Shown one piece after another: positions 1 through 12,568 of a DNA stretch of 64,000 nucleotides. The DNA is from Leptasterias polaris. Its lineage: Eukaryota; Echinodermata; Asteroidea; Forcipulatida; Asteriidae. The DNA lies in contig JAZGTN010000027.1 of the NCBI GenBank assembly GCA_037783415.1, positions 3,310,001 to 3,374,000 of the forward strand, given 5' to 3'. Every line of letters starts with the position of its first letter. The first letter of the stretch is position 1. The notes under the pieces were generated by a model. The model made no database searches, was not told the DNA's origin, and was given only the letters and a program-made list of their open reading frames with translations. The translations under genes were made by a program, and so were the position numbers.

Positions 1-1483
1 AACTAACCGTATAGTATCTGGAACGGAATTTTGCAACATGCCCCGCCCACCCCTTTACCCCCCCCCCTTAACAGCTAGGAAGATGAAACTTGGAAGAACA
101 ATAAATGTGTTTGTTTGTTGGGAACTTTGTTATAAAGTTCACAATAAACTCAATATGAATACATGGTTAGAAAAGTTGGAGGGAAAGCAAAAACGCCCCC
201 CCCAACTCAAGGCCCCCTTCCAACCTGTTTCCCTTTTTACCGCTTATCCACAATAATTAACCCCCTCTTGTCGAGTAATAAAATAGTTTGTAAGGTTTTT
301 AGAATCTTATTACGAAAAAGAGACATGTTAATAACTTTTTGAGGGAAGATTTGGACGTAACTTCCAAGTATTCAATATAATGTACACAGTGTGTCATGCA
401 GGTTTTTCCTCTCACATTGCTTAAAGTACGTGTAAATGCTTCAACATGTTTGACCTTGTTGTGGACAAACGCAATAAAATATTCCACATTTTTTCCCAGA
501 TTTCATATCAGTGACTTATTCTCAACATTTTAAGCATAATTTTTTCCCCATAAAGAATAATTGACTGCCCTTATAAGGGTGCACTACTCTAAATCGACCA
601 AAAATTCATGCGCCAAGCTACTTATCATAATTTGTAAACCCACAACTTATTTTTAATTATAACGTTTTGGGGGTCATGCAACTAATAGAGTGTGTAATTA
701 TAAGAACTTATCACAACCTGGGGGTTCTGGGTTTCAAGTTTTGAGGAGATTTGATAAATTTGGGCTTTAAAGTTGGTCCTATTTAGCTTGGGAATTGGAG
801 GAGTGCCTCATGAAAACTGGCGGCAAGTCGGTTTGGGAAAAAACACATTTTCGGGGGTGTTTTTTTCTGGGGTAATTAGCAAAAATTCCAAACGGCTGAC
901 CTGCCAAAAATTGAAAAGAAATCTGAAGTTTAGTTGTCTGAAAATATATTTGATTGGTTTTCAAGAGGCTGAGAGACTTTTAACTATTTTTTGAGAATTT
1001 TTGAATATTTAGCATTTATCATTGTTTGCTATGGGAGTCTATTTAGAGGGGTGAAACCTATAGATACAAAATGGTGGCGCCCACTACACCCGTGTGCTTG
1101 TTGTTAATACGGTTATGTAGGCTTGAAACGACGACAGTAGTGTGTTGTATGGGGGCACTTTTCGTCAGTTGTTGCTGTGTTTACATTGAAAACATCATTC
1201 CTTTGGCTGTATTAATAGATAGTATATAGTAATAATGTTGCTATTTGTTCCTAAAATTACAAAACAACAGAATAATTCAACGTTCCAAAGAAAGGTTTGC
1301 TGGGTTTGGTTTTTAGTGTAATACTATATCGACGAGTATGAGACTATCACGGTAAGTCACATTCAAGAAACTCAAGAATCTTCAGTGGCTGGTTGATCAG
1401 GGGAAAAGTAGAGACAAACCATCAACAGACTATGTGAAGATGACATAGGCGGTGGGTGGTTGATATGGCATCATGAATGTCAA

Positions 1484-1495
1484 GTTCCCGGGAAC
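1484..1495. other. 12-bp perfect palindrome GTTCCCGGGAAC beside the CCCTA block
   Basis: This perfect self-complementary 12-mer lies about 15 bases upstream of the minisatellite and recurs at the same place in all eight units, including unit 8 at about 14145-14156. Its position next to the C-rich block makes it a candidate protein-binding or cruciform site, but function is inference. Confidence 0.7.
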
Positions 1496-1509
1496 AGATT
1501 GCATGTGTG

Positions 1510-1700
1510 AAACCCTAGCCCTCGCAGCCAAAACCTTAGCCCTCAGCAAAAAACCCACAGCCTACACCCAAACCCTAGCCATCGGCCAAAACCCTAGCCA
1601 TCGGCACAGAAACCCTAGCCGTCGGCCCAAACCCTAGCATACACCCCAAACCCTATAGCCATCAGCCCAAAACCCTAGCTCTTAGTCTAAACCCTAGTTT
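1510..1700. repeat. Telomere-like CCCTA minisatellite inside the array unit (unit 1 copy)
   Basis: About ten degenerate copies of an 18-22 base word built as AAACCCTAGCC plus a spacer such as ATCGGCC. Variants include CCTTAG and CCCTATAG. Equivalent blocks begin near 3705, 5437, 7165, 8900, 10627, 12355 and 14170. The core resembles the C strand of the TTAGGG telomere repeat, but spacers separate each core, so it is telomere-like and not a telomere tract. Confidence 0.85.
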
Positions 1701-1722
1701 ACAGTCTTATCCTATTGTCCAC

Positions 1723-3917
1723 AACTAACCGTATAGTATCTGGAACGGAATTTTGCAACATGCCCCGCCCACCCCTTTACCCCCCCCCCCTTAACAGCTA
1801 GGAAGATGAAACTTGGAAGAACAATAAATGTGTTTGTTTGTTGGGAACTTTGTTATAAAGTTCACAATGAACTCAATATGAATACATGGTTAGAAAAGTT
1901 GGAGGGAAAGCAAAAACGCCCCCCCCCAACTCAAGGCCCCCTTCCAACCTGTTTCCCTTTTTACCGCTTATCCACAATAATTAACCCCCTCTTGTCGAGT
2001 AATAAAATAGTTTGTAAGGTTTTTAGAATCTTATTACGAAAAAGAGACATGTTAATAACTTTTTGAGGGAAGATTTGGACGTAACTTCCAAGTATTCAAT
2101 ATAATGTACACAGTGTGTCATGCAGGTTTTTCCTCTCACATTGCTTAAAGTACGTGTAAATGCTTCAACATGTTTGACCTTGTTGTAGACAAACGCAATA
2201 AAATATTCCACATTTTTTCCCAGATTTCATATCAGTGACTTATTCTCAACATTTTAAGCATAATTTTTTCCCCATAAAGAATAATTGACTGCCCTTATAA
2301 GGGTGCACTACTCTAAATCGACCAAAAATTCATGCGCCAAGCTACTTATCATAATTTGTAAACCCACAACTTATTTTTAATTATAACGTTTTGGGGGTCA
2401 TGCAACTAATAGAGTGTGTAATTATAAGAACTTATCACAACCTGGGGGTTCTGGGTTTCAAGTTTTGAGGAGATTTGATAAATTTGGGCTTTAAAGTTGG
2501 TCCTATTTAGCTTGGGAATTGGAGGAGTGCCTCATGAAAACTGGCGGCAAGTCGGTTTGGGAAAAAACACATTTTCGGGGGTGTTTTTTTCTGGGGTAAT
2601 TAGCAAAAATTCCAAACGGCTGACCTGCCAAAAATTGAAAAGAAATCTGAAGTTTAGTTGTCTGAAAATATATTTGATTGGTTTTCAAGAGGCTGAGAGA
2701 CTTTTAACTATTTTTTGAGAATTTTTGAATATTTAGCATTTATCATTGTTTGCTATGGGAGTCTATTTAGAGGGGTGAAACCTATAGATACAAAATGGTG
2801 GCGCCCACTACACCCGTGTGCTTGTTGTTAATACGGTTATGTAGGCTTGAAACGACGACAGTAGTGTGTTGTATGGGGGCACTTTTCGTCAGTTGTTGCT
2901 GTGTTTACATTGAAAACATCATTCCTTTGGCTGTATTAACCCTGCGAGAAGCGAGCTTTTCTGATTTGCTCCGAGGAACGAAGGTGCTCACTCGGTAGGC
3001 GCATTATGTAATTAGTGAAATTGACACATGAAACAGCCACAGGGTGAAAATAAGCAGTAACCAGGTCACCTAGATATACCCTGAGGGTATTTCTGGGTCA
3101 TGATTGTAAACAAACAGCTCTGGTTTCCATTCACAGACATATGACAGAGAGCGTGTATTGGTACTGTCGGGCCAATTTTGTACACAAGGGAATATTTTGT
3201 ACACAAGGGAATTGGCGGACCCACTTTGTGACAGCTGGCCTACCCGGTAAACGACCTCTAGGGCAAAATCGGTTCTACCACTTTGTTCAGGGGTGTTCAG
3301 GGTTGGATGAAAATTAAGTTCAGCGAAAAAAAAAATTAAATATTTTTTTTATTAACAAAAATAGAAAAGTGAGCCTATCGCTTGAGACCATTCGCTGACG
3401 GCAGGGTTAATAGATAGTATATAGTAATAATGTTGCTATTTGTTCCTAAAATTACAAAACAACAGAATAATTCAACGTTCCAAAGAAAGGTTTGCTGGGT
3501 TTGGTTTTTAGTGTAATACTATATCGACGAGTATGAGACTATCACGGTAAGTCACATTCAAGAAACTCAAGAATCTTCAGTGGCTGGTTGATCAGGGGAA
3601 AAGTAGAGACAAACCATCAACAGACTATGTGAAGATGACATAGGCGGTGGGTGGTTGATATGGCATCATGAATGTCAAGTTCCCGGGAACAGATTGCATG
3701 TGTGAAACCCTAGCCCTCGCAGCCAAAACCTTAGCCCTCAGCAAAAAACCCACAGCCTACACCCAAACCCTAGCCATCGGCCAAAACCCTAGCCATCGGC
3801 ACAGAAACCCTAGCCGTCGGCCCAAACCCTAGCATACACCCCAAACCCTATAGCCATCAGCCCAAAACCCTAGCTCTTAGTCTAAACCCTAGTTTACAGT
3901 CTTATCCTATTGTCCAC
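1723..3917. repeat. Array unit 2, interrupted by a TTAA element
   Basis: C tracts of 11 and 9. Without the 471-bp insertion and its duplicated target it is 1724 bp. It shares the variant CACAATGAACTC (near 1863-1874) with unit 6; the other units read CACAATAAACTC. Confidence 0.95.
2940..3406. mobile_element. piggyBac-like non-autonomous element (MITE) in array unit 2
   Basis: Comparison with the other seven units defines the insertion exactly. The 467-bp insert starts CCCTGC and ends GCAGGG, and is flanked by TTAA at 2936-2939 and 3407-3410, whereas empty units have a single TTAA. The inverted ends share CCCTGC followed by an AGCGA block at the same offset. TTAA duplication and CCC-starting ends are the hallmark of piggyBac-family transposition. 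There is no transposase frame inside, so it must have been moved in trans. A short direct repeat containing TTTGTACACAAGGGAAT lies near 3178-3211. Confidence 0.88.
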
Positions 3918-5649
3918 AACTAACCGTATAGTATCTGGAACGGAATTTTGCAACATGCCCCGCCCACCCCTTTACCCCCCCCCCCCCCCCCCCTTAACAG
4001 CTAGGAAGATGAAACTTGGAAGAACAATAAATGTGTTTGTTTGTTGGGAACTTTGTTATAAAGTTCACAATAAACTCAATATGAATACATGGTTAGAAAA
4101 GTTGGAGGGAAAGCAAAAACGCCCCCCCCCAACTCAAGGCCCCCTTCCAACCTGTTTCCCTTTTTACCGCTTATCCACAATAATTAACCCCCTCTTGTCG
4201 AGTAATAAAATAGTTTGTAAGGTTTTTAGAATCTTATTACGAAAAAGAGACATGTTAATAACTTTTTGAGGGAAGATTTGGACGTAACTTCCAAGTATTC
4301 AATATAATGTACACAGTGTGTCATGCAGGTTTTTCCTCTCACATTGCTTAAAGTACGTGTAAATGCTTCAACATGTTTGACCTTGTTGTAGACAAACGCA
4401 ATAAAATATTCCACATTTTTTCCCAGATTTCATATCAGTGACTTATTCTCAACATTTTAAGCATAATTTTTTCCCCATAAAGAATAATTGACTGCCCTTA
4501 TAAGGGTGCACTACTCTAAATCGACCAAAAATTCATGCGCCAAGCTACTTATCATAATTTGTAAACCCACAACTTATTTTTAATTATAACGTTTTGGGGG
4601 TCATGCAACTAATAGAGTGTGTAATTATAAGAACTTATCACAACCTGGGGGTTCTGGGTTTCAAGTTTTGAGGAGATTTGATAAATTTGGGCTTTAAAGT
4701 TGGTCCTATTTAGCTTGGGAATTGGAGGAGTGCCTCATGAAAACTGGCGGCAAGTCGGTTTGGGAAAAAACACATTTTCGGGGGTGTTTTTTTCTGGGGT
4801 AATTAGCAAAAATTCCAAACGGCTGACCTGCCAAAAATTGAAAAGAAATCTGAAGTTTAGTTGTCTGAAAATATATTTGATTGGTTTTCAAGAGGCTGAG
4901 AGACTTTTAACTATTTTTTGAGAATTTTTGAATATTTAGCATTTATCATTGTTTGCTATGGGAGTCTATTTAGAGGGGTGAAACCTATAGATACAAAATG
5001 GTGGCGCCCACTACACCCGTGTGCTTGTTGTTAATACGGTTATGTAGGCTTGAAACGACGACAGTAGTGTGTTGTATGGGGGCACTTTTCGTCAGTTGTT
5101 GCTGTGTTTACATTGAAAACATCATTCCTTTGGCTGTATTAATAGATAGTATATAGTAATAATGTTGCTATTTGTTCCTAAAATTACAAAACAACAGAAT
5201 AATTCAACGTTCCAAAGAAAGGTTTGCTGGGTTTGGTTTTTAGTGTAATACTATATCGACGAGTATGAGACTATCACGGTAAGTCACATTCAAGAAACTC
5301 AAGAATCTTCAGTGGCTGGTTGATCAGGGGAAAAGTAGAGACAAACCATCAACAGACTATGTGAAGATGACATAGGCGGTGGGTGGTTGATATGGCATCA
5401 TGAATGTCAAGTTCCCGGGAACAGATTGCATGTGTGAAACCCTAGCCCTCGCAGCCAAAACCTTAGCCCTCAGCAAAAAACCCACAGCCTACACCCAAAC
5501 CCTAGCCATCGGCCAAAACCCTAGCCATCGGCACAGAAACCCTAGCCGTCGGCCCAAACCCTAGCATACACCCCAAACCCTATAGCCATCAGCCCAAAAC
5601 CCTAGCTCTTAGTCTAAACCCTAGTTTACAGTCTTATCCTATTGTCCAC
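3918..5649. repeat. Array unit 3
   Basis: It has the longest first C tract of the array (19 C, 3975-3993) and a second tract of 9 C. Otherwise it is a consensus copy. Confidence 0.95.
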
Positions 5650-7377
5650 AACTAACCGTATAGTATCTGGAACGGAATTTTGCAACATGCCCCGCCCACC
5701 CCTTTACCCCCCCCCCCCCCCCTTAACAGCTAGGAAGATGAAACTTGGAAGAACAATAAATGTGTTTGTTTGTTGGGAACTTTGTTATAAAGTTCACAAT
5801 AAACTCAATATGAATACATGGTTAGAAAAGTTGGAGGGAAAGCAAAAACGCCCCCCCCAACTCAAGGCCCCCTTCCAACCTGTTTCCCTTTTTACCGCTT
5901 ATCCACAATAATTAACCCCCTCTTGTCGAGTAATAAAATAGTTTGTAAGGTTTTTAGAATCTTATTACGAAAAAGAGACATGTTAATAACTTTTTGAGGG
6001 AAGATTTGGACGTAACTTCCAAGTATTCAATATAATGTACACAGTGTGTCATGCAGGTTTTTCCTCTCACATTGCTTAAAGTACGTGTAAATGCTTCAAC
6101 ATGTTTGACCTTGTTGTAGACAAACGCAATAAAATATTCCACATTTTTTCCCAGATTTCATATCAGTGACTTATTCTCAACATTTTAAGCATAATTTTTT
6201 CCCCATAAAGAATAATTGACTGCCCTTATAAGGGTGCACTACTCTAAATCGACCAAAAATTCATGCGCCAAGCTACTTATCATAATTTGTAAACCCACAA
6301 CTTATTTTTAATTATAACGTTTTGGGGGTCATGCAACTAATAGAGTGTGTAATTATAAGAACTTATCACAACCTGGGGGTTCTGGGTTTCAAGTTTTGAG
6401 GAGATTTGATAAATTTGGGCTTTAAAGTTGGTCCTATTTAGCTTGGGAATTGGAGGAGTGCCTCATGAAAACTGGCGGCAAGTCGGTTTGGGAAAAAACA
6501 CATTTTCGGGGGTGTTTTTTTCTGGGGTAATTAGCAAAAATTCCAAACGGCTGACCTGCCAAAAATTGAAAAGAAATCTGAAGTTTAGTTGTCTGAAAAT
6601 ATATTTGATTGGTTTTCAAGAGGCTGAGAGACTTTTAACTATTTTTTGAGAATTTTTGAATATTTAGCATTTATCATTGTTTGCTATGGGAGTCTATTTA
6701 GAGGGGTGAAACCTATAGATACAAAATGGTGGCGCCCACTACACCCGTGTGCTTGTTGTTAATACGGTTATGTAGGCTTGAAACGACGACAGTAGTGTGT
6801 TGTATGGGGGCACTTTTCGTCAGTTGTTGCTGTGTTTACATTGAAAACATCATTCCTTTGGCTGTATTAATAGATAGTATATAGTAATAATGTTGCTATT
6901 TGTTCCTAAAATTACAAAACAACAGAATAATTCAACGTTCCAAAGAAAGGTTTGCTGGGTTTGGTTTTTAGTGTAATACTATATCGACGAGTATGAGACT
7001 ATCACGGTAAGTCACATTCAAGAAACTCAAGAATCTTCAGTGGCTGGTTGATCAGGGGAAAAGTAGAGACAAACCATCAACAGACTATGTGAAGATGACA
7101 TAGGCGGTGGGTGGTTGATATGGCATCATGAATGTCAAGTTCCCGGGAACAGATTGCATGTGTGAAACCCTAGCCCTCGCAGCCAAAACCTTAGCCCTCA
7201 GCAAAAAACCCACAGCCTACACCCAAACCCTAGCCATCGGCCAAAACCCTAGCCATCGGCACAGAAACCCTAGCCGTCGGCCCAAACCCTAGCATACACC
7301 CCAAACCCTATAGCCATCAGCCCAAAACCCTAGCTCTTAGTCTAAACCCTAGTTTACAGTCTTATCCTATTGTCCAC
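5650..7377. repeat. Array unit 4
   Basis: C tracts of 16 and 8. This is a consensus copy. Confidence 0.95.
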
Positions 7378-9112
7378 AACTAACCGTATAGTATCTGGAA
7401 CGGAATTTTGCAACATGCCCCGCCCACCCCTTTACCCCCCCCCCCCCTTAACAGCTAGGAAGATGAAACTTGGAAGAACAATAAATGTGTTTGTTTGTTG
7501 GGAACTTTGTTATAAAGTTCACAATAAACTCAATATGAATACATGGTTAGAAAAGTTGTAGGGAAAGCAAAAACGCCCCCCCCCCCAACTCAAGGCCCCC
7601 TTCCAACCTGTTTCCCTTTTTACCGCTTATCCACAATAATTAACCCCCTCTTGTCGAGTAATAAAATAGTTTGTAAGGTTTTTAGAATCTTATTACGAAA
7701 AAGAGACATGTTAATAACTTTTTGAGGGAAGATTTGGACGTAACTTCCAAGTATTCAATATAATGTACACAGTGTGTCATGCAGGTTTTTCCTCTCACAT
7801 TGCTTAAAGTACGTGTAAATGCTTCAACATGTTTGACCTTGTTGTAGACAAACGCAATAAAATATTCCACATTTTTTCCCAGATTTCATATCAGTGACTT
7901 ATTCTCAACATTTTAAGCATAATTTTTTCCCCATAAAGAATAATTGACTGCCCTTATAAGGGTGCACTACTCTAAATCGACCAAAAATTCATGCGCCAAG
8001 CTACTTATCATAATTTGTAAACCCACAACTTATTTTTAATTATAACGTTTTGGGGGTCATGCAACTAATAGAGTGTGTAATTATAAGAACTTATCACAAC
8101 CTGGGGGTTCTGGGTTTCAAGTTTTGAGGAGATTTGATAAATTTGGGCTTTAAAGTTGGTCCTATTTAGCTTGGGAATTGGAGGAGTGCCTCATGAAAAC
8201 TGGCGGCAAGTCGGTTTGGGAAAAAACACATTTTCGGGGGTGTTTTTTTCTGGGGTAATTAGCAAAAATTCCAAACGGCTGACCTGCCAAAAATTGAAAA
8301 GAAATCTGAAGTTTAGTTGTCTGAAAATATATTTGATTGGTTTTCAAGAGGCTGAGAGACTTTTAACTATTTTTTGAGAATTTTTGAATATTTAGCATTT
8401 ATCATTGTTTGCTATGGGAGTCTATTTAGAGGGGTGAAACCTATAGATACAAAATGGTGGCGCCCACTACACCCGTGTGCTTGTTGTTAATACGGTTATG
8501 TAGGCTTGAAACGACGACAGTAGTGTGTTGTATGGGGGCACTTTTCGTCAGTTGTTGCTGTGTTTACATTGAAAACATCATTCCTTTGGCTGTATTAATA
8601 GATAGTAGGGCCTATATAGTAATAATGTTGCTATTTGTTCCTAAAATTACAAAACAACAGAATAATTCAACGTTCCAAAGAAAGGTTTGCTGGGTTTGGT
8701 TTTTAGTGTAATACTATATCGACGAGTATGAGACTATCACGGTAAGTCACATTCAAGAAACTCAAGAATCTTCAGTGGCTGGTTGATCAGGGGAAAAGTA
8801 GAGACAAACCATCAACAGACTATGTGAAGATGACATAGGCGGTGGGTGGTTGATATGGCATCATGAATGTCAAGTTCCCGGGAACAGATTGCATGTGTGA
8901 AACCCTAGCCCTCGCAGCCAAAACCTTAGCCCTCAGCAAAAAACCCACAGCCTACACCCAAACCCTAGCCATCGGCCAAAACCCTAGCCATCGGCACAGA
9001 AACCCTAGCCGTCGGCCCAAACCCTAGCATACACCCCAAACCCTATAGCCATCAGCCCAAAACCCTAGCTCTTAGTCTAAACCCTAGTTTACAGTCTTAT
9101 CCTATTGTCCAC
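7378..9112. repeat. Array unit 5
   Basis: C tracts of 13 and 11. It has a private change at about 7559 (GTTGTAGGG for GTTGGAGGG) and a 7-bp insertion GGGCCTA near 8608-8614. Confidence 0.95.
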
Positions 9113-10840
9113 AACTAACCGTATAGTATCTGGAACGGAATTTTGCAACATGCCCCGCCCACCCCTTTACCCCCCCCCCCCTTAACAGCTAGGAAGATGA
9201 AACTTGGAAGAACAATAAATGTGTTTGTTTGTTGGGAACTTTGTTATAAAGTTCACAATGAACTCAATATGAATACATGGTTAGAAAAGTTGGAGGGAAA
9301 GCAAAAACGCCCCCCCCCCCCAACTCAAGGCCCCCTTCCAACCTGTTTCCCTTTTTACCGCTTATCCACAATAATTAACCCCCTCTTGTCGAGTAATAAA
9401 ATAGTTTGTAAGGTTTTTAGAATCTTATTACGAAAAAGAGACATGTTAATAACTTTTTGAGGGAAGATTTGGACGTAACTTCCAAGTATTCAATATAATG
9501 TACACAGTGTGTCATGCAGGTTTTTCCTCTCACATTGCTTAAAGTACGTGTAAATGCTTCAACATGTTTGACCTTGTTGTAGACAAACGCAATAAAATAT
9601 TCCACATTTTTTCCCAGATTTCATATCAGTGACTTATTCTCAACATTTTAAGCATAATTTTTTCCCCATAAAGAATAATTGACTGCCCTTATAAGGGTGC
9701 ACTACTCTAAATCGACCAAAAATTCATGCGCCAAGCTACTTATCATAATTTGTAAACCCACAACTTATTTTTAATTATAACGTTTTGGGGGTCATGCAAC
9801 TAATAGAGTGTGTAATTATAAGAACTTATCACAACCTGGGGGTTCTGGGTTTCAAGTTTTGAGGAGATTTGATAAATTTGGGCTTTAAAGTTGGTCCTAT
9901 TTAGCTTGGGAATTGGAGGAGTGCCTCATGAAAACTGGCGGCAAGTCGGTTTGGGAAAAAACACATTTTCGGGGGTGTTTTTTTCTGGGGTAATTAGCAA
10001 AAATTCCAAACGGCTGACCTGCCAAAAATTGAAAAGAAATCTGAAGTTTAGTTGTCTGAAAATATATTTGATTGGTTTTCAAGAGGCTGAGAGACTTTTA
10101 ACTATTTTTTGAGAATTTTTGAATATTTAGCATTTATCATTGTTTGCTATGGGAGTCTATTTAGAGGGGTGAAACCTATAGATACAAAATGGTGGCGCCC
10201 ACTACACCCGTGTGCTTGTTGTTAATACGGTTATGTAGGCTTGAAACGACGACAGTAGTGTGTTGTATGGGGGCACTTTTCGTCAGTTGTTGCTGTGTTT
10301 ACATTGAAAACATCATTCCTTTGGCTGTATTAATAGATAGTATATAGTAATAATGTTGCTATTTGTTCCTAAAATTACAAAACAACAGAATAATTCAACG
10401 TTCCAAAGAAAGGTTTGCTGGGTTTGGTTTTTAGTGTAATACTATATCGACGAGTATGAGACTATCACGGTAAGTCACATTCAAGAAACTCAAGAATCTT
10501 CAGTGGCTGGTTGATCAGGGGAAAAGTAGAGACAAACCATCAACAGACTATGTGAAGATGACATAGGCGGTGGGTGGTTGATATGGCATCATGAATGTCA
10601 AGTTCCCGGGAACAGATTGCATGTGTGAAACCCTAGCCCTCGCAGCCAAAACCTTAGCCCTCAGCAAAAAACCCACAGCCTACACCCAAACCCTAGCCAT
10701 CGGCCAAAACCCTAGCCATCGGCACAGAAACCCTAGCCGTCGGCCCAAACCCTAGCATACACCCCAAACCCTATAGCCATCAGCCCAAAACCCTAGCTCT
10801 TAGTCTAAACCCTAGTTTACAGTCTTATCCTATTGTCCAC
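9113..10840. repeat. Array unit 6
   Basis: C tracts of 12 and 12. It shares the CACAATGAACTC variant with unit 2, four units away. Confidence 0.95.
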
Positions 10841-12568
10841 AACTAACCGTATAGTATCTGGAACGGAATTTTGCAACATGCCCCGGCCACCCCTTTACCC
10901 CCCCCCCCCCTTAACAGCTAGGAAGATGAAACTTGGAAGAACAATAAATGTGTTTGTTTGTTGGGAACTTTGTTATAAAGTTCACAATAAACTCAATATG
11001 AATACATGGTTAGGAAAGTTGGAGGGAAAGCAAAAACGCCCCCCCCCCCCAACTCAAGGCCCCCTTCCAACCTGTTTCCCTTTTTACCGCTTATCCACAA
11101 TAATTAACCCCCTCTTGTCGAGTAATAAAATAGTTTGTAAGGTTTTTAGAATCTTATTACGAAAAAGAGACATGTTAATAACTTTTTGAGGGAAGATTTG
11201 GACGTAACTTCCAAGTATTCTATATAATGTACACAGTGTGTCATGCAGGTTTTTCCTCTCACATTGCTTAAAGTACGTGTAAATGCTTCAACATGTTTGA
11301 CCTTGTTGTAGACAAACGCAATAAAATATTCCACATTTTTTTCCAGATTTCATATCAGTGACTTATTCTCAACATTTTAAGCATAATTTTTTCCCCATAA
11401 AGAATAATTGACTGCCCTTATAAGGGTGCACTACTCTAAATCGACCAAAAATTCATGCGCCAAGCTACTTATCATAATTTGTAAACCCACAACTTATTTT
11501 TAATTATAACGTTTTGGGGGTCATGCAACTAATAGAGTGTGTAATTATAAGAACTTATCACAACCTGGGGGTTCTGGGTTTCAAGTTTTGAGGAGATTTG
11601 ATAAATTTGGGCTTTAAAGTTGGTCCTATTTAGCTTGGGAATTGGAGGAGTGCCTCATGAAAACTGGCGGCAAGTCGGTTTGGGAAAAAACACATTTTCG
11701 GGGGTGTTTTTTTCTGGGGTAATTAGCAAAAATTCCAAACGGCTGACCTGCCAAAAATTGAAAAGAAATCTGAAGTTTAGTTGTCTGAAAATATATTTGA
11801 TTGGTTTTCAAGAGGCTGAGAGACTTTTAACTATTTTTTGAGAATTTTTGAATATTTAGCATTTATCATTGTTTGCTATGGGAGTCTATTTAGAGGGGTG
11901 AAACCTATAGATACAAAATGGTGGCGCCCACTACACCCGTGTGCTTGTTGTTAATACGGTTATGTAGGCTTGAAACGACGACAGTTTTGTGTTGTATGGG
12001 GGCACTTTTCGTCAGTTGTTGCTGTGTTCACATTGAAAACATCATTCCTTTGGCTGTATTAATAGATAGTATATAGTAATAATGTTGCTATTTGTTCCTA
12101 AAATTACAAAACAACAGAATAATTCAACGTTCCAAAGAAAGGTTTGCTGGGTTTGGTTTTTAGTGTAATACTTATCGACGAGTATGAGACTATCACGGTA
12201 AGTCACATTCAAGAAACTCAAGAATCTTCAGTGGCTGGTTGATCAGGGGAAAAGTAGAGACAAACCATCAACAGACTATGTGAAGATGACATAGGCGGTG
12301 GGTGGTTGATATGGCATCATGAATGTCAAGTTCCCGGGAACAGATTGCATGTGTGAAACCCTAGCCCTCGCAGCCAAAACCTTAGCCCTCAGCAAAAAAC
12401 CCACAGCCTACACCCAAACCCTAGCCATCGGCCAAAACCCTAGCCATCGGCACAGAAACCCTAGCCGTCGGCCCAAACCCTAGCATACACCCCAAACCCT
12501 ATAGCCATCAGCCCAAAACCCTAGCTCTTAGTCTAAACCCTAGTTTACAGTCTTATCCTATTGTCCAC
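10841..12568. repeat. Array unit 7, most diverged copy
   Basis: C tracts of 13 and 12. It carries the most private changes: CCCCGGCCACC near 10880, GTTAGGAAAG near 11010, ATTCTATATAATG near 11218, ACAGTTTTGTG near 11983, GTGTTCACATTG near 12025, and a 2-bp deletion in ATACTTATCG near 12170. Confidence 0.95.

Larger units (their letters stand above)
1..1722. repeat. Array unit 1
   Basis: C tracts of 10 (58-67) and 8 bases. It carries a private G in the box read GTTGTGGACAAACG near 455-470, where the other units read GTTGTAGACAAACG. Confidence 0.95.
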
